From positions 43,959,723-44,023,722 of the forward strand of contig NW_022881603.1 in the NCBI RefSeq assembly GCF_003369915.1: a stretch of DNA of 64,000 bases, read 5' to 3'. The DNA comes from Drosophila miranda. Taxonomy: Eukaryota > Arthropoda > Insecta > Diptera > Drosophilidae. Position numbers and translations under genes: made by a program. How positions within the stretch are numbered: position 1 is the first letter of the stretch; each line of letters opens with the position of its first letter. This document shows positions 58,784-64,000 of the stretch, piece after piece. Below the pieces are notes generated by a model, which saw only the letters and a list, made by a program, of their open reading frames with translations, ran no database searches and was not told the DNA's origin.

Positions 58784-59750
58784 TTTTATCTTGTGTGGAC
58801 GTTGACATGCAATGACTGCATCTTTCAAGAGGCGATGCAGTTACTGCACCGTCAAGTGGCCCGTGTGACACCAGCAGAAGGCTGTTACGCGCGGATCCCA
58901 GGCAAAACGCAGCCTTCCTCCCGCCCAACCGACCGAGGGGCGCTGCCGCATGACGCGCGGTGCGTAGCCGAACCAAACGCGAACATGCAAGAAAGATAGC
59001 TATTAGACTAACATTCGAGGAAAATTAGTACTAAACTTACTAAGAAACTAAGCATGCAATCAAAGTACAAATACCACTACAGTTACTAATTAATAGAAAG
59101 GTGTGTAAGGATTAATAATTTAATAAGAGGAAGAGAATTAGTGGTGGATATAATACGGTAGAGGGAATTATAATCCGAGCATAAGACCCTAAACGGTTCA
59201 TGCAAGGAATAATTCGATCTACAAAGTGGAAGGAACAACGGTATAAAATTTCTAGTCAGTCTAATAGGAATCGTGAAGTTTATGCGGCTCAACAGATCAG
59301 GGCTGTCTATGTCACCCCTGATCAAGTTGTGCATAAATATCACACCAAGCATTTTTCTACGGTTAACTAAGGATGGGAGGTTTACTAATAGTAGTCTACT
59401 AGAGTAAGATGGGAGTCTTACACCCGCATCCCAGTTAAGGCCCCGCAGAGCAAAGAGTAAAAAGTTTTTCTGTACTGATTCTATACGGTCCTGGTGTACT
59501 TTGTACTGAGGGCACCATACACAGGAGCCGTATTCTAAGATCGGACGAACAAGCGAGGTATAGAGAGTCTTTGTTATATAGGGGTCGTCAAATTCCTTTG
59601 ACCACCTCTTTATAAACCCAAGCACGCTCATGGCCTTATTTACCATGGTAGAAATGTGTTCGGAAAACTTTAACTTGGGGTCTAACATAACACCCAGATC
59701 ATCCACCAGGGTAATTCTCTCAAGAGAACCACCAAATAGGGTGTAAGGAA
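58784..59750 (-). mobile_element. 5'-truncated LINE (jockey/CR1-like) fragment
   Basis: Flanked by an apparent 8-bp target duplication TTAATTTT (58776-58783 and 59751-59758) and ending on the - strand in an A-rich tail. Split relative to the uninterrupted sequence in other units (AAAATTTAATTTTGTAATAATAAAACG). Present only in unit 7, so it arrived after that unit separated from the others. Confidence 0.85.
59086..59706 (-). pseudogene. C-terminal reverse transcriptase fragment of the LINE
   Basis: 206 codons open, without the catalytic palm. It shows the thumb/C-terminal signature common in jockey/CR1-type elements: DLGVMLDPKLKFSEHI, TLYTSLVRPILEYGSCVWCP, DRIESVQKNFLLFALRGL. The remaining 300 bp (58784-59085) are 3' UTR. 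Confidence 0.85.
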
Positions 59751-59769
59751 TTAATTTTGTAATAATAAA

Positions 59770-60764
59770 ACGAGGGGGAACGTTGTGAGTTGCTGCGGAC
59801 GCCGCAACTCTACATTTATACCCGATACTTAGTCAGTATGGCTCCCCTCCGGCAGACGCCACGAATATTAAACGACACGAGAAAGAGTGCGTGCGAGAGA
59901 GACAGAAAATCAGTCTGACCGTGACGTCGGGCGCTGCGTAGCCACTGCAAATTGATTTGTTCCTTTTGGCTATAAAAATTATCTGATCTGATCCAGATTC
60001 AGCAATCTGATAGATATGGTCGTTATCTATGATTCTGCGTTTTTAGTTTTCTCGAATCTGCAATATTGTGGATGCAACAGATTTTCGTCCTTTGTGTGGG
60101 CGGAAGGGGGTGGGGCGAAATTTTGAGATATACTTTTTATAGTGAGATCTAACAGGAGTGCGGATACTAAATTTGGTTACTCTACCGTTAATAGTCTCTG
60201 AGATTTGTGGATGCCCCAGATTTTCGTCCTTTGCGGGGGCGGAAGGGGGTGTGGCGAAATTTTGACACAAAACGGTCAAGGTCCGATATCACAGGAGTGT
60301 GGATACCAAAATTGGTTGCCCTGGCTCTTATAGGTTCTGAGATCCTTGAACTCATATTTTGCAATTGGCTAAACCGACCATGAAACCTGTGTGTCAGAGA
60401 GAGACAGAGCGAGAAAGAATGAAATTGTTTTCTTGATTCTGGCTATAATAATAATACGATCTGGTTCAGATTTTGCACTCTAGAAGATATAGTCATCTTC
60501 TACGATTCTGCGTTTTTAGTTTTCTCGTATCGTCGAAATTGTGGATGCCACAGATTTTCGCCCTTTGTGGGGGCGGAAGTGGGGGGGCGCAAAGTTTTGA
60601 AATATTCTTGTAGCAGTGACATATCACAGAAGTCTGGATCCAAAACATCGTTGCTCTAGCTCTTATAGTCCTTGGGTCGGAAACGATTCCTTCTGGACGT
60701 TACACACATCCACTTTTACCACAAATCTAATATACCCCAATACTCATTTTGAGTATCGGGTATA
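59770..60764 (+). mobile_element. HINE, unit 8, microsatellite deleted
   Basis: 995 bp, long-form interior as in unit 7 with a short poly-G tract. It has lost the whole GACGGACA microsatellite and core (TATAGTCCTTGGGTCGG junction at about 60668). Confidence 0.84.
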
Positions 60765-61793
60765 ATAAAAGAAAGTTACATAGCCCCTCCCATCAGGTAA
60801 CCAACCTCTACCAAAGAATTTTCGCACATGTGGCTAATATCAGTTAAATCTGTTAAGGGGGCATGGTGCACATGCCAAGGCCGCCTCAATATATCAATTC
60901 GCGTGCCGAAATTTAATAAGTGCTCTCCAGAATTAAGCCCTGTTTTTAAAACCCAAAATTTAATCACTGTTACATACAGTTACAGTTAAATACCCCCCGC
61001 TTGCATTCAGGTTCGTTGCAGCAATAGAGAACCAATTATAAGCCACCAACAAGACTGATTGCTGATAATAATAATATTTCAGTTTTGCATTTAAATTTTC
61101 TCATCGTCATACATACATGACGAGAAAAGTTCTGAATTTTTGAATAATGTGCAATCATTGAGACGGCACACTTCCCAAGTGATGGCACAGTAACTTCGAT
61201 GGCGCATATCCTCACAAAACGCCAGACGCTGACAGTCTGTAATATATGATTATTATAATGAAAATACAATGAAGATTAGTCGATATTTAATTGGAGTAAA
61301 GTAATTACAGTGGGGTACTGGGAGGAGAATATATTAAGGCTTAAGGAATAACACGGAATAAAAGAGCAGTGTTTACATGGTTGGGTGGGTAAACTCGAAA
61401 TAACAACACCTGAATCCGCGCGGCTATACATATGACACAATCGACTGGATTTCTGTAACCCCTAACGCCAGGTTGGCAATTAAAATCTTTTTTATGTGTT
61501 TAACTAAAACAACTAAAAGATCCAGCCCATCCAAATAGCCCTGGGCGAAAAATCCCCCAAAATATTGTGGATGATAGTTTTCCCACGGATTTGATAACCG
61601 TTACGGGCACCGAAGGCGAATTCCCACCTGTTCAATGAATCTACCTCCTCTTGCATTTACGGCATTAACTGCTTGCATTAACATACCCTTTTGGTCAATT
61701 TAAAACTAGCCGGCAAAATTTTTTTAAATTTTTAATTAAATTTGAGTTTTCACTCCATTCAATCCAGTCATAATTCCATTTTCATGGTTTAAA

Positions 61794-61988
61794 ATGTGTG
61801 TGTTAATTGTTGATAGTACAAAAACTGTTTATGACTTCGTACGAAAACATTTGGAACTAAAGATAGCAGCTAAGATGAGACTTAAATTGTTCTTTATTCT
61901 GTTGTTGATTATTCTAGCAATGGTTTTATTAATGACGAAAGTCAGTGCCAAACGATGGGCTGATGGAGTAGATGGAGTGTGTGCCTAA
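61794..61988 (+). CDS. Small ORF with signal-peptide-like segment, unit 8
   Basis: Identical in translation to unit 7. Confidence 0.4.
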   Translation: MCVLIVDSTKTVYDFVRKHLELKIAAKMRLKLFFILLLIILAMVLLMTKVSAKRWADGVDGVCA

Positions 61989-62126
61989 TCACTTTTTATA
62001 GTGTTAAATTATACCAATAAAGATGATGTAGCAAGCTTAGCGATAGTTGAATTAAACAAGTAAATTCATTATTTTTGAGATACCAGCTGATCTCAAAGCG
62101 TAGAGCTCTGAGATACACTACTCACA

Positions 62127-62569
62127 ATGCAGGCAGCCGAAACTGAGGTTTGCACATACCTATCTATCAAATGTAGACCTCAAAGTATTATAATTCAACT
62201 AACTAATCGCCAATTCCACAGCCCAAGCGTACCAAGAGTTATATTGATGAGGTATACCGACTTTTAGAGGAAAAGCCAGGGGTTGAAGAAATATTAATCA
62301 TGAATCGTTCCGGTGTGCCGATCAAAACGTCAATGGAACGCCAAGACGCACTTCAACATGCATGTCTTTATGAGAATTTGCGGGAAAAGTGTCAGGCATT
62401 TCTATCAAAAATGGAGCCACCACAGCTCCTGACCATGTTGCGAGTCCGTACCAGATTCCACGAGGTCCTGCTAACACCTGATGGCAAGATAACCGTTTTG
62501 GTAGTGCAAAATCCAAAGGATACACATCTTAAGGTAGAGGATCTAAATCGTCATTCCTCCAATTTTTAA
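62127..62569 (+). CDS. Roadblock/LC7 dynein light chain, unit 8, intact
   Basis: Exon 1 62127-62147, intron 62148-62221, exon 2 62222-62569; 122 residues. Has the LQHACLYENLREKCQAF form, probably the ancestral sequence since it agrees with the majority at each variable site. Confidence 0.85.
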
Positions 62570-62950
62570 ATAATTGCTCCTACATATATCTACGTTGTTA
62601 GTCATCCAACTTCTTACACGTAAAACATTCTCACTTTGTACACAGCCCAAACACAACAAACTGTTCATTTATGTGACTACCTGAATATAAATTCAATCAA
62701 ATAAGTAATAAATAGTCCTCAGAGCTTCAGCTTAAAAACAAAATTTATTCCAAAAACAGATGACATTTTCTGACCAACAGAAAGTAAATATATTCTTGTA
62801 CTCGTATTTATAAAACACATTTCATTTTCATACTCTTCAGTATGTACAACATAAACGTTAAGTTCTTCTAGAACTAATGTAAAATATTGAATTTGGTTGT
62901 CTGTTGTTTATTTAAATGGATTAATCCTTCAATAGGAAACAGTGCCCGAA

Positions 62951-64000
62951 TCAGTGCAGATTTAGCTTGGACAACGTCAAGTCATTCTCTTCAATAGGGG
63001 ACACCGTTAGTTTCATTTTGTGCTCCTTGGCCATTTTGGATAACATTACAATGTCCGAGTTTATATAGGCACCCCGCAAAAGTGCCACCGACGATTTTTC
63101 GGAAGTCTCAAGCTCCTTCACAAGTTCTTCAACACTGGGATTACATTTGGTTTCATCCTTTACTTCTTTAAACTTCTGGCCTGACAACGCACGAGTCCAA
63201 ATGTCCTGAGATGCCTCTTTGTATTTTTTGATTTTCTTGTCCAGGTCAGTAATCTTAGCACTGATCTCATTGTTATCGGGCCGCTTGGCTTGAGCCTGCA
63301 TAAAAATACATCGAGCATCCTTATATTCGCCTAAGGCGGACAGGGCGCAACCTTCCTGGTAGAGGGCCTTACAGGGCCTTAGAGGGCTTATTTTCAGTGA
63401 GACGCCGCAAGGCTTTCATCGTAATGCACACGCGTTTGGGATTATGCAATTTATTGTAGCAGATCATCAAGTTTTGCTGGAAAAGTTAAAAAAAAACACA
63501 TAAGTGGGGATGAGCCACGACGCTACAAGTTGCATAGTTACATTGAGAGTGATCAACAGAGCGATTTGCTTGCGCTCATCCTCATCATTGGCTAGACGGC
63601 AATAGTTTAGAGAGCTTACGGCCCGCTCGAAGGCAGTGACGGCGTTGCGGTAGCGAAAGCGCTTCACACAGTCCTTGCCATGCATGTGCATGTCTAATGC
63701 CTTGGGGTAAACTATTGCAAACTTGTCCCGATCCACAGCGGCCATTGACGCGAAGGCATCTGAGTCCCCGATCAATGTGAAGTGAAGAACTTCGATTTTG
63801 AAAAGTCCATCTGAACGTGGTTTAATGCGCGGCGGGCAGCCCATCTCGTGAAATAGCAACTTATAGGATATAATAAATTCGGCTTTTTCATATGGGCGCA
63901 TGGTAAGTACAGCAGCCTGGAGGCCTTCTAGCACATCGCAACCTGCACCGGTCTCAAAATAGAATTTAGTTCGGCGCATCAATGAGGAATCAAAAGGAGA
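62951..64000 (-). pseudogene. shu: shu copy 9, truncated, partial at window edge
   Basis: Exon 2 62951-63476 with the 7-nt duplication (frame ends KPSKAL stop), intron 63477-63541 (65 nt), exon 1 from 63542 to the window end (about residues 110-262 visible, unbroken). Although its unit shares other features with intact unit 7, its shu is of the truncated type, so the duplication or its repair has moved between units by conversion or crossover. Confidence 0.87.

Larger units (their letters stand above)
53454..59769. repeat. Array unit 7, the only unit with all genes intact
   Basis: HINE (long form), gene-poor block 54495-55534 (with about 230 bp lost between two GCATTAA repeats near 55408), small ORF, intact roadblock, intact shu copy 8, shu 5' flank 58067-58783, then a LINE fragment 58784-59750. 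Confidence 0.92.
59770..64000. repeat. Array unit 8 (partial, runs off the window)
   Basis: HINE, gene-poor block 60765-61793 (12-nt in-frame loss in the exon-like frame near 61569), small ORF, intact roadblock, convergent 3' region 62570-62950, shu copy 9. Shares unit 7's deletion between GCATTAA repeats, so units 7 and 8 are sister copies. Confidence 0.92.

Overview
This is eukaryotic, Drosophila-type DNA. It has short GT-AG introns of 63-74 nt, AATAAA poly(A) signals, many insect transposable elements, and Helentron-derived INE-1/DINE-1/mini-me type elements with a (GTCY)n microsatellite next to a TATATATACTTTATTGGGTCGG core. Family resemblance suggests the obscura species group. The gene content, the massive local amplification and the density of nested elements resemble a neo-sex-chromosome or heterochromatic region, possibly of a D. 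miranda-like species. That assignment is inference.

The backbone is a head-to-tail tandem array with a period of about 5.3 kb. Each unit, read on the + strand, contains: (1) a Helentron-like element (HINE); (2) about 1.2 kb without a clear gene but with exon-like frames; (3) a small ORF with a signal-peptide-like start; (4) a two-exon roadblock/LC7 dynein light chain gene (+); and (5) a two-exon gene for the FKBP-TPR co-chaperone Shutdown (shu, -), convergent with the dynein gene. The window holds nine shu loci (the first and last cut by the window edges), eight roadblock loci, eight small ORFs, ten HINEs and one stray 102-bp shu fragment.

Most copies are damaged in shared, traceable ways. 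Seven of the eight visible shu second exons carry the same 7-nt tandem duplication, which truncates the protein after about 297 residues. Only the copy at 56695-58066 reads through as a 434-residue protein. The roadblock copies of units 1-5 share a 16-nt deletion; those of units 6-8 are intact. Unit 7 is therefore the only unit in which every gene is intact, and it may represent the parental gene set.

Three insertions interrupt the array. A nearly intact 8.6-kb Gypsy-class LTR retrotransposon (908-9544, - strand, 4-bp target duplication, LTRs almost identical) sits 34 bp upstream of shu copy 1. A composite block at 41772-53453 holds two related R1-clade non-LTR retrotransposon copies (A and B), with HINEs and a shu fragment between and inside them. 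A 5'-truncated LINE (58784-59750, - strand) lies in unit 7.

Shu is needed for piRNA loading and transposon silencing in the Drosophila gonad. An array of mostly truncated shu genes interleaved with transposons, with convergent transcription and inverted HINEs, is the most interesting object here. It could be selected amplification, selfish co-amplification, a dominant-negative or decoy source, a small-RNA source, or simple degenerate expansion. Sequence alone does not decide between these.
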